Of a stretch of DNA of 64,000 bases, positions 7,944 to 17,715 are shown in pieces. Each line of letters starts with the position of its first letter. Within the stretch, counting starts at the first letter, position 1. Source of the stretch: an uncultured Prevotellaceae bacterium (GTDB taxonomy: Bacteria; Bacteroidota; Bacteroidia; Bacteroidales; Bacteroidaceae); NCBI GenBank assembly GCA_900318885.1, contig ONMN01000001.1, positions 29,068 to 93,067 on the forward strand. Direction: 5' to 3'. The notes under the pieces are model-generated. The model saw nothing but the letters and a program-made list of their open reading frames with translations. It did not search any database and was not told where the DNA came from. The position numbers and the translations under genes were made by a program.

Positions 7944-9446
7944 TTTGACGTACTCAGCAAAGTCGGTAAGCTTCATGTCGCCCTTGCGTGCCAGCGTGTC
8001 GTGCATGGCGAAGGCGGCAGGCAGGTTGTGACGGGTCTGACCCATCTTTGCAATCTTCAGGTAATCCCAAAGCAGCTGCTTGTAATCGGGGTGAGCACAG
8101 TTTTCAATGATGCACTCAGCACGCTGGATGGGGCCCTTGCCACGCAGGTCGGCGATACCCTGTTCGGTAACGATGATATTGACGTCGTGCTCCGAGCTGT
8201 CCTGATGGCTCACGAAGGGTACGATACTGGAGATGACACCACCCTTGGCCACAGACGGGCAGGTGAAGATAGAGAGGTAGGCGTTGCGGATAAAGTCGCC
8301 CGAACCGCCGATACCGTTCATCATCTTCACACCGCTGATGTGGGTAGAGTTGACGTTACCGTAGAGGTCAGCCTCGATGGCGGTATTGATGGCGATGACA
8401 CCTAAGCGGCGGATGATTTCAGGCGAGTTCGAAATCTCGCTCTGGCGCAGTGTCAGGTGGTTCTTGAAGTAGTCCATATTATCATAGACCTGCAGCAGAC
8501 ACTCGTTCGAGACAGTCAGCGAGCAGGCTGAGGCATCCTTCACACGACCACTGAGCATCATGCCTACGACGCTGTCCTGCAGTACTTCGGTATAGATGTT
8601 GAAGTCGGGTACGTGCTTGTCCTGACCCAGAGCACCGAGAATAGCGTTAGCCGTTGAACCCACACCGCTCTGCAGAGGCAGGAATTCCTTGGGGATACGA
8701 CCTTTGTGCATCTCTTCGACGAGGAACTCTGCGGTGAGGAAACCAATCTTATCGGTCACGGGGTCGCTGTCCTTGAAGGCACGGGCCTCATCAGGGATGT
8801 TACACTCTACGACACCCACCACCTTGTCTTTGGGGATGGACACGTATGGCTGGCCGATGCGGTCGCCGACGTGCTCGATGGGAATAGCTTTGCGGTAAGG
8901 AGGATCCAGCGGCTCATAGACGTCGTGGATGAACTTGGCGTTGGGGTTGTGGAAGCTGTTGAGCTCGAGGATGACGTGCTTAGCCAGACGGGCAGCCGTA
9001 GGACTGATACCACCGGCAGCGGTCAGGAAGACATGATAGTCATTGCCGACCTCCTCGATGTCGCAAACCTCGAGAATGGCCCAGTCCAACGGACCATAGA
9101 AGCCGTAGCGCAGCTCCTGTGCCATGTGACTCAGGTGCAGGTCGTTGTAGGGAATCTCACCCATGTTCACGTGCTTGCGGAAATCGGGGTTCGTGGTGTA
9201 GGGTGCACGATAGAGGATGGCCTGAGCGTTTGCCAGGTCACCATCGGTGCTCTGTCCTGTGGAGGCACCCGTGAAGATAGCCACTTTGAACTCGCGGCCT
9301 GCCTCGTGCTCAGCCACAGCGATTTTTGCTAACTCTTTGGTTGTTGCCTTGGCCACACCAGCAGGTGTGAAGCCACTCATGGCGATGTGGTCGCCATTCT
9401 TAATCAGCGCCGCAGCCTCTGCGGCAGTCATACGTGTATAAGCCAT
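7941..9446 (-). CDS. Acetyl-CoA hydrolase/transferase family (succinyl-CoA:acetate CoA-transferase-like)
   Basis: A 501-aa class I CoA-transferase. The catalytic Glu that forms the CoA thioester is in NIYTEVLQ (Glu287); glycine-rich oxyanion segments follow (SGVGSTANAI, GIGGSGDF). In propionate/succinate fermenters this family moves CoA between succinyl-CoA and acetate and conserves energy in acetate formation. The length matches the family. The promoter is TACCTTTGC at 9475-9483. It is separated from queH by repeat arrays and probably forms its own unit. Confidence 0.88.
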   Translation of the reverse strand: MAYTRMTAAEAAALIKNGDHIAMSGFTPAGVAKATTKELAKIAVAEHEAGREFKVAIFTGASTGQSTDGDLANAQAILYRAPYTTNPDFRKHVNMGEIPYNDLHLSHMAQELRYGFYGPLDWAILEVCDIEEVGNDYHVFLTAAGGISPTAARLAKHVILELNSFHNPNAKFIHDVYEPLDPPYRKAIPIEHVGDRIGQPYVSIPKDKVVGVVECNIPDEARAFKDSDPVTDKIGFLTAEFLVEEMHKGRIPKEFLPLQSGVGSTANAILGALGQDKHVPDFNIYTEVLQDSVVGMMLSGRVKDASACSLTVSNECLLQVYDNMDYFKNHLTLRQSEISNSPEIIRRLGVIAINTAIEADLYGNVNSTHISGVKMMNGIGGSGDFIRNAYLSIFTCPSVAKGGVISSIVPFVSHQDSSEHDVNIIVTEQGIADLRGKGPIQRAECIIENCAHPDYKQLLWDYLKIAKMGQTRHNLPAAFAMHDTLARKGDMKLTDFAEYVK

Positions 9447-9474
9447 AATATTGCAATATTTATGAAATTTGGCT

Positions 9475-9617
9475 GCAAAGGTACAAATAATATTTCATTT
9501 TTCGTCTTTAATATTTATTTTTTTTCGTACCTTTGACTTTGTCGAAGGCACTACCGTTCGAAAATGAAAATAAATTCGGATTTATTTTGCATTTTGCTCA
9601 CTTATTCGTACCTTTGT
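9475..9617. promoter_or_regulatory. Divergent promoter region, CoA-transferase / cysS
   Basis: Minus strand: TACCTTTGC at 9475-9483 for the CoA-transferase. Plus strand: two -7 elements, TACCTTTGA at 9528-9536 and TACCTTTGT at 9609-9617, the second 19 nt before the cysS start. The nitrogen-type 13-mer sites seen elsewhere are absent here. Confidence 0.6.
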
Positions 9618-9636
9618 CGGCAAAAAATAGGAAAGT

Positions 9637-11142
9637 ATGGAATCAAAGCTGGTAATTTACAATACGCTGACGCGCCAAAAAGAGCGTTTCGAGCCGATTA
9701 ACACCCCCCATGTGGGCATGTATGTCTGTGGTCCTACGGTGTATGGAGATCCCCATCTGGGTCATGCCCGTCCTGCCATCACCTTCGACCTGGTGTTCCG
9801 TTATCTGAAGCATCTGGGCTATAAGGTGCGCTATGTGCGTAATATCACGGATGTGGGCCATTTGGAACACGATGCCGACGAGGGTGAAGACAAAATAGCC
9901 AAGAAGGCCCGTCTGGAACAGTTGGAGCCGATGGAGATTGCACAATATTACACCAACCGCTACCATCAGGCGATGGATGCGCTGAACGTGCTGCGGCCGT
10001 CTATTGAACCGCATGCCACGGGTCATATCATCGAACAGCAGCAGCTGGTGCAGCAGATCCTGGACAATGGTTTTGCCTATGAATCGAACGGTTCGATTTA
10101 TTTCGATATCGAGGCGTATAACAAGCAATATAAGTACGGTATTCTGAGCGGTCGTTCGCTGGAGAATATCAAGGACGAGAGCCGTGAACTGGCTGGTATC
10201 GGTGAGAAAAAGAATCAGGCCGACTTCGCCCTGTGGAAGAAGGCACAGCCCGAGCACATCATGCGTTGGCCGAGTCCTTGGAGCGACGGTTTCCCCGGCT
10301 GGCACTGCGAGTGCACTGCTATGGGCCGCAAGTATCTTGGCGAAATGTTCGACATTCACGGTGGCGGCATGGACCTCGTGTTCCCCCACCACGAATGTGA
10401 AATTGCTCAGGCTACGGCGTCGATGGGCCATCCTGCCGTGAAATACTGGATGCACAACAACATGTTGACTATCAACGGTCAGAAGATGGGTAAGTCATAT
10501 AACAACTTCATCACGCTGGAACAGTTCTTTACGGGCAACCATCCGTTGTTGGAGAAGGCTTATTCGCCGATGACCATCCGTTTTTTTGTCTTGAGTGCAC
10601 ACTATCGTGGCACCGTGGACTTCTCGAACGAGGCACTCGTGGCCGCAGAGAAAGGTTTGGAGAAACTGATGAACGCTATCAGCGACTTAGAGCGCATTAC
10701 CGTATCGCCACAATGTGACGCAGAAACGGAAAAGGTGGTGAAGAGCCTGCGCCAGAAGTGCTACGACGCCATGAACGACGACTTCGCCACGCCACAAGTC
10801 ATCAGCAATCTCTTCGAGGCCTGCACGGTGATCAACAAACTCGTTGACCACAAGGCCACCATCTGTGCCGAATGTCTTGCTGAACTGAAGGAGGCGATGC
10901 ACCTCTTCGCTGAGGATATCCTTGGACTCAAGGCCACAGCGTCCGCAGGTTTGGCCAATGGAAATAACGCTGCCCGTGAGGAGGCCTTCGGTAAGGTGAT
11001 GGATATGGTGCTCGAACTGCGCGCCAAGGCGAAGGCCGACAAGGACTGGGCCACCAGTGATAAGATTCGTGACGAACTGGCTGCTGCCGGTTTCGAAGTG
11101 AAGGACACGAAGGATGGTGTCACCTGGCGACTGAACCTATAA
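9637..11142 (+). CDS. cysS: Cysteinyl-tRNA synthetase
   Basis: A 501-aa class Ia synthetase that charges tRNA-Cys. The HIGH-type motif is HLGHARP, the KMSKS-type motif is KMGKS, and zinc ligands lie in [16 protein letters not shown] and HHECE. The length is typical. It is transcribed from tandem promoters and converges on carB, with only 19 nt and a shared hairpin between their stops. Confidence 0.97.
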   Translation: MESKLVIYNTLTRQKERFEPINTPHVGMYVCGPTVYGDPHLGHARPAITFDLVFRYLKHLGYKVRYVRNITDVGHLEHDADEGEDKIAKKARLEQLEPMEIAQYYTNRYHQAMDALNVLRPSIEPHATGHIIEQQQLVQQILDNGFAYESNGSIYFDIEAYNKQYKYGILSGRSLENIKDESRELAGIGEKKNQADFALWKKAQPEHIMRWPSPWSDGFPGWHCECTAMGRKYLGEMFDIHGGGMDLVFPHHECEIAQATASMGHPAVKYWMHNNMLTINGQKMGKSYNNFITLEQFFTGNHPLLEKAYSPMTIRFFVLSAHYRGTVDFSNEALVAAEKGLEKLMNAISDLERITVSPQCDAETEKVVKSLRQKCYDAMNDDFATPQVISNLFEACTVINKLVDHKATICAECLAELKEAMHLFAEDILGLKATASAGLANGNNAAREEAFGKVMDMVLELRAKAKADKDWATSDKIRDELAAAGFEVKDTKDGVTWRLNL

Positions 11143-11143
11143 G

Positions 11144-11161
11144 TGGGGAGGATTGTCCCCA
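11144..11161. terminator. Hairpin between converging cysS and carB
   Basis: TGGGGA (11144-11149) pairs with TCCCCA (11156-11161), and flanking A/T bases extend the stem. It lies exactly between the two stops and may end both transcripts; no long T-run is seen. Confidence 0.45.
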
Positions 11162-12937
11162 TTATAGGTACGACAAATACAAGTAATTCGTCTGGGCAGG
11201 ATACTCGGCGGCGAGGGTGTCAATCTGGTTGACGGTGGGCACGAGACCGAGCATCTTTCGCCATTTGCGGATGGTTAGACCTGCCTGTTCCATCTTCATG
11301 TGGTGCTCCAAACCAACGGCACGACCTATCTGGAAATCGCTGAAGCCATAGACCTTGGCGGCACGCAGCAGCAGGGCAACCTCAGGCGACTGCAGGTATT
11401 CCTTGAACTCGCTGGGCTCCATGAATTCCGAAACCTCCGACAGGTGGGCGTATTCGTGCAACTGCTGGTCGATATCCACGATGTGCTTCAATTTCTGTAG
11501 GAACCAGCGGTCAATCTTTGTCAACTGATGAATCTGCTCGACACTGTAACCCATCTGCAAGGCTTTAGACACTACGAAGACACGCATGTCGGTAGGCTCG
11601 TGCAGCGAGGTAGCAATATCCGCAATCTTGATCTCGTGATTCTCCACAAAGCCGTGCATGCCCTGCCCTATCATGCGGAGACCCTTCTGCAGGGCTTCCT
11701 CGAAGGTGCGACCGATAGCCATCACCTCACCCACCGATTTCATCGATGAGCCCAACTGGCGCTTCACGCCGTGGAACTTAGTAAGGTCCCAACGAGGTAT
11801 TTTTACTACTACGTAGTCTAGGGCCGGCTCGAAGAAGGCGCTGGTGGTCTTCGTCACCGAGTTCTTCAAGTCGAAGAGGCCGTAGCCGAGACCCAGTTTG
11901 GCAGCAACGAAAGCCAAGGGATAGCCGGTGGCCTTGCTGGCAAGTGCCGACGAACGCGACAGACGGGCGTTGACCTCGATGACGCGATAGTCCTCGCTGT
12001 TGGGGTCGAGGGCGTACTGCACGTTACACTCGCCGACAATACCGATATGGCGGATAATTTTAATAGCGAGGGCACGTAGCTTGTGGTATTCGCTGTTGGT
12101 GAGTGTCTGACTGGGAGCGACGACAATGGACTCACCAGTATGGATGCCCAGCGGGTCGAAGTTCTCCATGTTACAAACGGTGATACAGTTGTCGTATTGG
12201 TCGCGCACCACCTCATATTCTATCTCCTTCCAGCCTTTGAGCGACTTCTCTACCAATACCTGGGGCGAGAACGAGAAGGCCTCCTCGGCCTGCGCTAGGA
12301 GTTGTTCCTCGTTGTCGCAGAAGCCAGAGCCCAAACCACCGAGGGCGTAGGCGGCACGCAGAATGACAGGGAAGCCAAGCTCATGGGCAGCCTTCTGTAC
12401 CTCCTCAACTGTCGAGCAGGCTTCACTCTTGATGGTTTTTACATCTATCTCGTCGAGTTTCTTTACGAAAAGATCACGGTCTTCGGTATCGATAATGGCC
12501 TGAACGGGGGTGCCCAACACCTTGACCCCATATTTTTCCAGGATACCTTTCTCGTAGAGCTCCACACCGCAGTTCAGCGCCGTCTGACCACCGAACGACA
12601 GCAGGATGCCGTCAGGACGTTCTTTTTCGATAACGCGCTCGACAAACTCTGGCGTCACGGGTTGGAAATACACGGTGTCTGCAACATCCTTCGAGGTCTG
12701 CACCGTAGCAATATTGGGATTAATCAGCACTGAGTGGATACCCTCCTCCTTCAGCGCCTTCAGGGCCTGTGCACCGCTATAATCGAACTCACCGGCCTGA
12801 CCAATCTTCAGGGCACCAGAGCCTAAAAGCAAAACCTTGGCATACTGCCGACCTTTTCTTCGCTCGGCAGAACTCAAGCAAGCTTGGCTCTGCTCTCGCT
12901 TATCGAAAACGTTGTTTATCTCTTTCTTCTCCATCAT
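11162..12937 (-). CDS. carB: Carbamoyl-phosphate synthase large subunit, N-terminal half only
   Basis: 591 aa against about 1,070 for normal CarB. Present are the N-terminal (bicarbonate-phosphorylating) ATP-grasp synthetase unit, from [20 protein letters not shown] on, and the oligomerisation domain. The protein stops at [14 protein letters not shown], just where the second ATP-grasp unit should begin. The carbamate-phosphorylating unit and the MGS-like allosteric domain are missing, and cysS follows at once on the other strand. Known from the family: both halves are needed, but split CarB genes exist (for example in Aquifex). Whether this one acts with a second half elsewhere, as a dimer, or is dead cannot be judged. 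Residues about 5-31 are an insertion encoded by a palindromic element. It starts within the carA stop (4-nt overlap). Confidence 0.85.
   Translation of the reverse strand: MMEKKEINNVFDKREQSQACLSSAERRKGRQYAKVLLLGSGALKIGQAGEFDYSGAQALKALKEEGIHSVLINPNIATVQTSKDVADTVYFQPVTPEFVERVIEKERPDGILLSFGGQTALNCGVELYEKGILEKYGVKVLGTPVQAIIDTEDRDLFVKKLDEIDVKTIKSEACSTVEEVQKAAHELGFPVILRAAYALGGLGSGFCDNEEQLLAQAEEAFSFSPQVLVEKSLKGWKEIEYEVVRDQYDNCITVCNMENFDPLGIHTGESIVVAPSQTLTNSEYHKLRALAIKIIRHIGIVGECNVQYALDPNSEDYRVIEVNARLSRSSALASKATGYPLAFVAAKLGLGYGLFDLKNSVTKTTSAFFEPALDYVVVKIPRWDLTKFHGVKRQLGSSMKSVGEVMAIGRTFEEALQKGLRMIGQGMHGFVENHEIKIADIATSLHEPTDMRVFVVSKALQMGYSVEQIHQLTKIDRWFLQKLKHIVDIDQQLHEYAHLSEVSEFMEPSEFKEYLQSPEVALLLRAAKVYGFSDFQIGRAVGLEHHMKMEQAGLTIRKWRKMLGLVPTVNQIDTLAAEYPAQTNYLYLSYL
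12848..12901. repeat. Palindromic repeat inserted in frame in carB
   Basis: Arms CAGAACTCAAGC (12868-12879) and GCTTGGCTCTG (12882-12892). Same family as 2143-2201 in GH2, with compensating stem changes. It encodes [17 protein letters not shown] near the CarB N-terminus, a segment absent from ordinary CarB. Confidence 0.7.
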
Positions 12938-14079
12938 TCTAACATCTTTACGAATTCATCAAACAAAAACTCTGTATCTACAGGTCCTGAGCAAGCCTCG
13001 GGGTGGAACTGGGCCGACATCCACGGGTTCGTCTTGTGGCGGATGCCCTCATTAGAACCGTCGTTCATATTCACGAAAAGCGGTTCCCATTCGGCAGGCA
13101 ATGTCTTGTCGTCAACGGCATAGCCGTGGTTCTGCGAAGTGATGAAGCAGCGTGTAGTGCCCACCTGCTGAACAGGTTGGTTGTGTGAACGGTGACCGTA
13201 CTTCAGTTTGTAGGTATTTGCACCTGCGGCACGTGCCAACAGTTGGTTACCTAAACAGATGCCCATGCAAGGCTTCACCTCTGGGTTATTCAGGAACGTA
13301 CGGATGTGAGCCACCGTCTTCTCGCAACGCTCTGGATCGCCAGGACCATTAGCGAGGAAGAGTCCGTCGAACTCCAATTGGTTGAAGTCGTAGTCCCAAG
13401 GCACGCGCACCACCTCAATGCCGCGACGAATGAGACAGCGGATGATGTTCGCTTTGACACCGCAATCCACGAGGACCACGCGTTTGCCGGTACCTTCATT
13501 GTAGGTGATGACTTCCTTACAGCTAACCTGCTCCACCCAGTTCACGGAGCCGTAGTCTTGAGTGTCTTCACTCCCCTCGCCCTTTGGAGAGGGGTCGGGG
13601 GTGAGGCTTATCCTTCCCATCATCACGCCGTGCTCTCGCAGCACCTTTGTCAGGCGGCGCGTATCGATGCCCGTAATACCTGGCACCTGCTCACGCTTCA
13701 GCCAACTGGCCAACGACTCTTTGGCATTCCAGTGCGAATACGTCTCACTATAGTCAGCCACCACGAGCGCTTTGGCGTGGATGCGGTCGCTCTCCATAAA
13801 CAGTGGCAGACCGTCGGCACCGTTGCCCGTATCAGGCACGCCGTAGTTGCCTATCAGTGGAAAGGTCGTCACCAGTATCTGACCCGCATAGCTGGGGTCT
13901 GTCAGACTCTCCGGATAGCCCGACATCGCGGTATTGAATACGACTTCTCCGACACAAATGTCGGAGTGTGGCCCCCTGCCAGAAGGCCGCCCCCCGTTTG
14001 ATCGGGGGGCTCCTGCATATCCGAATGACCAGCCACAGAACGTCGTGCCATCTTCGAGTATTAATCTTGCTTGTCTCAT
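12934..14079 (-). CDS. carA: Carbamoyl-phosphate synthase small subunit (glutaminase)
   Basis: A 381-aa class I glutamine amidotransferase that supplies ammonia from glutamine to CarB. The catalytic Cys is in MGICLGNQ; His/Glu are in FHPEA. Two segments look inserted: residues about 21-42 between WSFG and VGEVVFNT (encoded by the hairpins at 13947-14010) and about 157-168 ([11 protein letters not shown], encoded by 13571-13610). Both keep the frame and leave the active site intact, so the enzyme is probably functional. It lies 5 nt after purF and overlaps carB by 4 nt, in a pyrG-purF-carA-carB operon. Confidence 0.92.
   Translation of the reverse strand: MRQARLILEDGTTFCGWSFGYAGAPRSNGGRPSGRGPHSDICVGEVVFNTAMSGYPESLTDPSYAGQILVTTFPLIGNYGVPDTGNGADGLPLFMESDRIHAKALVVADYSETYSHWNAKESLASWLKREQVPGITGIDTRRLTKVLREHGVMMGRISLTPDPSPKGEGSEDTQDYGSVNWVEQVSCKEVITYNEGTGKRVVLVDCGVKANIIRCLIRRGIEVVRVPWDYDFNQLEFDGLFLANGPGDPERCEKTVAHIRTFLNNPEVKPCMGICLGNQLLARAAGANTYKLKYGHRSHNQPVQQVGTTRCFITSQNHGYAVDDKTLPAEWEPLFVNMNDGSNEGIRHKTNPWMSAQFHPEACSGPVDTEFLFDEFVKMLE
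13571..13610. repeat. GC-rich repeat in carA ([11 protein letters not shown] element)
   Basis: Hairpin-forming element with CCCCTC arms around CCTTTGG and a GGGGGTGAGG tail. A second copy is at 49598-49635 in the AlkZ-related gene. It is read in frame as [11 protein letters not shown]. Confidence 0.7.
13947..14010. repeat. Double-hairpin insertion in carA
   Basis: Two perfect 8-bp stems in a row: CTCCGACA/TGTCGGAG (13947-13966) and GCCCCCCG/CGGGGGGC (13989-14010, loop TTTGAT). The segment encodes about 22 extra residues ([14 protein letters not shown] region) within the conserved CarA N-terminal domain. Confidence 0.65.
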
Positions 14080-14084
14080 ATATC

Positions 14085-15839
14085 TTATTGTTCTCTCTTT
14101 AATTTCTGCTCAACATAATTTATAAACGCCTGATTCACCAATTTATTGCCGCCTGGCGTGGGGTAATGACCCGTAAAGTACCAGTCGCCTGGATGATTGG
14201 GGCACGCCTCGTGTAGTCCCTCGATGCTCTGGAACACCAGTTCGATGGGTGCCTGCATGTCGGCAGGACGCAGCATCTCGACAATCTTCTGGTTGACCTC
14301 GTCAACGGTGAAAGGTTCATAGACGGCACGTACGCAGTTCTGCATCTCTTCCTTCGGCTTTGCCAGTTCACGCCTGCAGGCCAAGTAGGTGTCGTTCACC
14401 AGTTGCCACATACCGCGCTCCTCAATCAATGCCATCGTGGCGCGGAAAGCACAAAACTCTTCCAAACGGGCCATATCGATGCCATAATAGTCGGGATAGC
14501 GTATCTGCGGCGACGAGCTGACCATCACAATCTTCTTGGGGTGCAGACGGTCGAGAATCTTGAAGATGCTCTCTCTTAATGTTGTACCGCGAACGATGCT
14601 ATCGTCGATGACAACGAGGTTATCCTCATAGGGCCTGAGCGAGCCGTAGCTGATGTCATAGACGTGGGCAGCGAGGTCGTTACGCTCGGAGTTGTCAGCA
14701 ATGAACGTGCGCATCTTGATGTCCTTCCAGACCACCTTCTCCGTGCGGACGTTATGGCCTTGCTGGCGGAAACCGTCAGTCATGCCGTAATAGGCGACTT
14801 CAGCAGTATTGGGGATATAGGAGAATACGGTGTTGATGACGTCGCCATCAATGGCTTTAAGGATGGCTGGCGTCAGTTGCTCACCCAGTCGTTTGCGTTC
14901 CTGATAGATGTCACGATCGGAACCACGACTGAAATAGATGCGCTCGAAACTGCAGGCGCTAAGCTCTTGGGCAGGCATAATCTGCTCCAAATGACTCTCA
15001 CCGTTTTTGCGAACAATAAGCGCCTGACCTGGTTTCAGCTCACGGATGTCCTCGGCCTGTAGGTCGAAGGTGGTTTGCAACACAGGGCGCTCACTGGCCA
15101 GTGCAATAATTTCGTCGTCCTGATACCAGAACGCAGGACGGATACCCCAAGGATCGCGTACGGAGAACATCTCGCCAGAACCCGTCAGGCCACACATCAC
15201 GTAGCCACCATCGTAATGACACATCGTCTTTTTCAGCACGTTGGCCATCTCCACGTTATTATCAATGTAGTCGGTGATGGCAGTACCCTCAAGCCCTTGT
15301 TCCTTAGCCTCAGCAAACAGGCGTTCCACCTCGCGATCCAGACGATGGCCCATCAGTTCCAATGTGATGTACGAGTCGCCATAGATACGTGGCGACTGGC
15401 CCTGCTCCGTCAGGAAAGAAAAGACCTCTTCGATGTTCGTCATATTGAAATTACCACACAGACAGAGGTTCTTCGCCCGCCAGTTGTTACGACGCAGGAA
15501 AGGATGTACGAACGTCAGACCGCTTTTGCCCGTGGTCGAATAGCGCAGGTGACCCATCAGCAGCTCGCCCTTCATCTCCTCCGTAACACGACCGAATATC
15601 TCGGTAATGGCGTCCTTGCCCTCGGCCTTCTCACGGAACATATACTCCGTGCCAGGCTCGTTCTTCAGACTGACCGAGGCGATACCGGCACCCTCTTGTC
15701 CGCGGTTATGCTGCTTCTCCATCATCAGATACAGCTTGTTGAAACCGTAGGCCCACGTACCATATTTCTTCTCGTAGTAGTCCAACGGTTTCAACAGGCG
15801 AATCATCGCCACACCACACTCATGCTTCAGTTGTTCCAT
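14085..15839 (-). CDS. purF: Amidophosphoribosyltransferase (PurF-like glutamine amidotransferase)
   Basis: 584 aa. Class II (Ntn) glutaminase domain with Cys8 in HECGV, then a type I PRTase domain with the PRPP-binding loop VVIDDSIVRGTT (409-420). It makes 5-phosphoribosylamine from PRPP and glutamine, the first step of purine synthesis. It is longer than classical PurF (about 460-510 aa) because of a C-terminal extension. A genome of this type may also carry a second, shorter PurF, so a divergent paralogue is possible. It is second in the pyrG-purF-carA-carB operon, 16 nt after pyrG; every glutaminase in the operon uses glutamine. Confidence 0.8.
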   Translation of the reverse strand: MEQLKHECGVAMIRLLKPLDYYEKKYGTWAYGFNKLYLMMEKQHNRGQEGAGIASVSLKNEPGTEYMFREKAEGKDAITEIFGRVTEEMKGELLMGHLRYSTTGKSGLTFVHPFLRRNNWRAKNLCLCGNFNMTNIEEVFSFLTEQGQSPRIYGDSYITLELMGHRLDREVERLFAEAKEQGLEGTAITDYIDNNVEMANVLKKTMCHYDGGYVMCGLTGSGEMFSVRDPWGIRPAFWYQDDEIIALASERPVLQTTFDLQAEDIRELKPGQALIVRKNGESHLEQIMPAQELSACSFERIYFSRGSDRDIYQERKRLGEQLTPAILKAIDGDVINTVFSYIPNTAEVAYYGMTDGFRQQGHNVRTEKVVWKDIKMRTFIADNSERNDLAAHVYDISYGSLRPYEDNLVVIDDSIVRGTTLRESIFKILDRLHPKKIVMVSSSPQIRYPDYYGIDMARLEEFCAFRATMALIEERGMWQLVNDTYLACRRELAKPKEEMQNCVRAVYEPFTVDEVNQKIVEMLRPADMQAPIELVFQSIEGLHEACPNHPGDWYFTGHYPTPGGNKLVNQAFINYVEQKLKREQ

Positions 15840-15847
15840 ATTTTGAC

Positions 15848-15874
15848 CACGAATTTCACGAATTAGACGAATTA
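15848..15874. repeat. Nonamer tandem array at the pyrG stop
   Basis: Three 9-nt units (CACGAATTT, CACGAATTA, GACGAATTA). It encodes the PyrG C-terminal NSSNS and its TGA stop, and fills the pyrG-purF spacer. Confidence 0.85.
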
Positions 15875-17463
15875 CAAGCTTTTACGAACGACATAAACAG
15901 CGGGTGTGGATGCAGTACGGTCGAAGAATATTCTGGGTGGAACTGAGCACCGATGTACCATTTTTTTTCTGATATCTCTACAATCTCAACAAGGTCGGCA
16001 GCGGGATTGATACCTACACACTTCATACCAGCGGACTCGTATTCTTCCTTGTATTTATTGTTGAACTCATAACGATGGCGGTGGCGCTCACGAATAGTCG
16101 TAGCTTTTCCGTAGACCTCCGCAACACGACTGCCTGCGGTGAGCTCACAATCGTAGGCACCCAGTCGCATGGTACCGCCCATCTGCGTGATATTTTTCTG
16201 CTCTTCCATGATGTCAATGACGTTGTGCGGCGTGTTAGGATTCATCTCGGCACTATTGGCATCCTTATAGCCCAAGACGTTGCGGCCAAACTCGATGACC
16301 ATCATCTGCATACCCAAACAGATACCGAAAGTGGGAATGTCGTGGGTACGGGTGTATTCGGCTGCGATAATCTTTCCTTCAATGCCACGCTGTCCGAAAC
16401 CTGGACAGATAACGATACCTGCCATACCCTCCAATTTCTCAGCGACGTTGTCCGCTGTCAACCCCTCGCTATTCACAAAATGAATCTTAGCCTTCACATC
16501 GTTATAGATGCCCGCCAGATTGAGACTCTCGCGGATGCTCTTGTAGGCGTCCTGCAAATCGTACTTACCCACCAAACCGATATGTACCTCACGCTTGGCG
16601 TTGCGCTGTTTGTTGAGGAAGTCGTGCCATGACTGCATCGATGGCGTCTCGCCAACAGGAATGCCAATCTTGCGCATGATGGCGGCATCAAGTCCCTGCT
16701 TCTGCATGCTGACAGGCACCTCATAGATGCTGGTCATATCCTCACTCTGCACCACGCACTCCAAATCGACATTACAGAAAGATGCCACCTTCAGGCGTAT
16801 AGCGTCGCTGAGGTGGCGTTCGGTTCTGAGGACGAGGATGTCGGGCTGAATACCCATGCCCTGCAGTTCCTTCACGCTATGCTGCGTAGGTTTCGTCTTC
16901 AGCTCTTCTGCCGCCTTCAGATAAGGAACATACGTCAGATGCACACACACGGCATCGCGCCCCAGTTGCCAGCGCAACTGTCGGATGGCCTCCATAAATG
17001 GTGCACTCTCAATGTCACCAATGGTACCACCCACCTCGGTGATGACGAAGTCCAACTGCTCGTCCTTTTCATCTTCACGCAGCATCCTGCGTTTAATCTC
17101 ATCGGTGATGTGCGGCACTACCTGGATCGTTTTACCCAGGTAGTCGCCGTGGCGCTCACGGTCGATAACGGTCTTATAGATGCGCCCTGTCGTTATAGAA
17201 TTGTTTCGTGTTGTGTGTATGCCTGTAAATCGCTCGTAGTGTCCCAAGTCCAAATCGGTCTCCATACCGTCCACCGTCACGTAGCACTCGCCGTGCTCAT
17301 AGGGATTCAGTGTACCTGGGTCGATGTTGATGTAGGGGTCGAACTTCTGAATGGTAACCTTGTAGCCACGTGCCTGCAGGAGTTTTCCAATTGAGGCGGA
17401 AATGATACCCTTTCCTAATGAGGAAACGACGCCGCCTGTGACAAAAATGTACTTCGTATCCAT
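15856..17463 (-). CDS. pyrG: CTP synthase
   Basis: A 535-aa enzyme that aminates UTP to CTP with glutamine. The synthetase domain starts with FVTGGVVSSLGKG; the class I glutaminase domain has the Cys in GICLGMQ and a C-terminal His in FHPEY. The length is canonical. The last five residues come from a 9-nt repeat. It is first gene of an operon with purF, carA and truncated carB. The promoter TAATTTTGC at 17488-17496 carries the paired upstream 13-mer sites shared with glnK, dapF, gltB and glnN, consistent with control by nitrogen or glutamine status. Confidence 0.97.
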   Translation of the reverse strand: MDTKYIFVTGGVVSSLGKGIISASIGKLLQARGYKVTIQKFDPYINIDPGTLNPYEHGECYVTVDGMETDLDLGHYERFTGIHTTRNNSITTGRIYKTVIDRERHGDYLGKTIQVVPHITDEIKRRMLREDEKDEQLDFVITEVGGTIGDIESAPFMEAIRQLRWQLGRDAVCVHLTYVPYLKAAEELKTKPTQHSVKELQGMGIQPDILVLRTERHLSDAIRLKVASFCNVDLECVVQSEDMTSIYEVPVSMQKQGLDAAIMRKIGIPVGETPSMQSWHDFLNKQRNAKREVHIGLVGKYDLQDAYKSIRESLNLAGIYNDVKAKIHFVNSEGLTADNVAEKLEGMAGIVICPGFGQRGIEGKIIAAEYTRTHDIPTFGICLGMQMMVIEFGRNVLGYKDANSAEMNPNTPHNVIDIMEEQKNITQMGGTMRLGAYDCELTAGSRVAEVYGKATTIRERHRHRYEFNNKYKEEYESAGMKCVGINPAADLVEIVEISEKKWYIGAQFHPEYSSTVLHPHPLFMSFVKACNSSNS

Positions 17464-17487
17464 AAAAACAAATGTATTTTATGGACT

Positions 17488-17645
17488 GCAAAATTACTTA
17501 GTTTTATTTAATTTGTTCGCGTGCGTAAGGAATATCGATTGTTAAAAACACACTCAACTATCAATATGTAAAGTTTGCAAACATATTATCCTTCGTTTTC
17601 CTAACAAATTGTATCATTTCTCTGTCATTTCGTTACAAATCGTCA
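17488..17645 (-). promoter_or_regulatory. pyrG promoter with paired 13-mer sites
   Basis: -7 element TAATTTTGC (minus strand, 17488-17496). Near site 17559-17571 (minus strand TTACATATTGATA), gap 62 bp. Far site 17633-17645 (plus strand TTACAAATCGTCA), gap 136 bp. Centres are 74 bp apart, inverted. A looser extra copy lies at 17602-17616. See the module finding. Confidence 0.75.
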
Positions 17646-17656
17646 GAAAACAACAT

Positions 17657-17693
17657 AAAAATCCCTTCTTCCATGTCAGATTGGAAGAAGGGA
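17657..17693 (-). terminator. Rho-independent terminator after the porin gene
   Basis: Perfect 11-bp stem TCCCTTCTTCC (17662-17672) / GGAAGAAGGGA (17683-17693), followed on the minus strand by TTTTT. It ends the glnK-amtB-porin transcript. Confidence 0.9.
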
Positions 17694-17715
17694 CTCAACT
17701 CCTGGTTCAGATATA

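Noticed and set aside
11143-11165. Simple frameshift explaining the short carB
   Set aside because: The alternative frame past the stop has only nine codons before another stop, and cysS occupies the DNA beyond. The second half is absent, not shifted.
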